Shown here: piece by piece, positions 33,816-33,941 of the stretch
How the letters are laid out: each line of letters begins with the position of its first letter
Position numbering within the stretch: position 1 is the first letter of the stretch
Assembly: GCA_031261325.1 (NCBI GenBank)
Contig: JAISKH010000043.1
Coordinates: forward strand, 1-33,941
Direction of reading: 5' to 3'
DNA length: 33,941 nt
Source of the DNA: Oscillospiraceae bacterium
GTDB lineage: Bacteria; Bacillota; Clostridia; Oscillospirales; Oscillospiraceae
The notes under the pieces: model-generated
The model's input: the letters and a program-made list of their open reading frames with translations, nothing else
Told to the model about the DNA's origin: nothing
Database searches by the model: none
Program-made: the position numbers and the translations under genes

Positions 33816-33941
33816 ATGTTTGAGTACTTCAATGTACCCGTGTTGGACGATGCTTTGCGGAGCGGGTTGGAGATTAGGTTCTCGCATGACCCTAGGGCAG
33901 CTCGAACCGGGTCATTGCCAAAAGAATGGGATTATATAAAA
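33816..33941 (+). CDS. Partial open reading frame running off the window
   Basis: From ATG 33816 to the last base, 42 codons are open (MFEYFNVPVLDDALRSGLE ... SLPKEWDYIK) in the same frame as the preceding gene, whose stop is at 33786-33788. No SD is seen before the ATG. The text LDDALRSGLEIRFSHDP resembles the C-terminal stretches of polymorphic toxins as I remember them. It could be the remnant or start of a toxin gene in the mobile element. The evidence is limited to 42 codons. Confidence 0.35.
   Translation, partial: MFEYFNVPVLDDALRSGLEIRFSHDPRAARTGSLPKEWDYIK

Overview
The window reads as a chromosome segment of a strictly anaerobic, Gram-positive-type bacterium, most likely a Clostridia-class Firmicute with fairly high GC. 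The reasons are strong AGGAGG-type ribosome binding sites, several TTG/GTG starts, Gram-positive-style anchors, DUF2089 and ArsR-DUF2087 regulators, and a complete selenocysteine (Sec) trait. UGA is still a normal stop here (mutS, selA, yedE and others end in TGA), so one in-frame UGA stands out as a Sec codon.

Layout. (1) Positions 229-6538, minus strand: an operon for a cytoplasmic molybdenum enzyme of the pyrogallol-phloroglucinol transhydroxylase type (large and small subunits). Two small unrecognised genes precede it, and a thiolase and a short-chain dehydrogenase follow it. This fits anaerobic degradation of gallate-type polyphenols to acetyl-CoA. (2) 6725-10149, plus strand: a Ser/Pro-rich surface protein, then a second, solitary transhydroxylase-like large subunit flanked by two matching heptad-repeat arrays. 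(3) 10148-14331, minus strand: a probably frameshifted secreted protein, a CPBP membrane protease and mutS. (4) 14480-28359: a selenium island. It holds tRNA-Sec, selB, two large paralogous secreted UGSC-like proteins, selA, a cysteine desulfurase/selenocysteine lyase-like enzyme and a LysR regulator on plus; facing them on minus are a YedE-type transporter, a SirA/TusA-like protein, a DUF3343 protein and selD. (5) 28476-31779: a second CPBP protease, a DUF2089/SHOCT-like pair and an ArsR-type pair. (6) 31871 to the end: start of a mobile segment with a large serine recombinase, a small EF-Tu-domain-3-like protein and an open reading frame running off the edge.

The most exciting item is the gene at 19291-22092. 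Its reading frame is interrupted only by a UGA at 19753, followed 11 nt later by a hairpin with the spacing of a bacterial SECIS element. The UGA aligns without gaps to Cys130 of the adjacent paralogue. With Sec at 155 the product is a 933-residue predicted lipoprotein, so an extracytoplasmic selenoprotein, encoded among the genes that make and insert Sec. Selenium appears to enter by YedE, pass through the SirA/DUF3343 proteins and the desulfurase to SelD, be charged onto tRNA-Sec by SelA, and be inserted by SelB; this surface protein is the only client visible in the window.

A second pattern is that short tandem duplications sit at or directly after the stop codons of four genes (7349-10090, selB, the first UGSC-like gene and selD).
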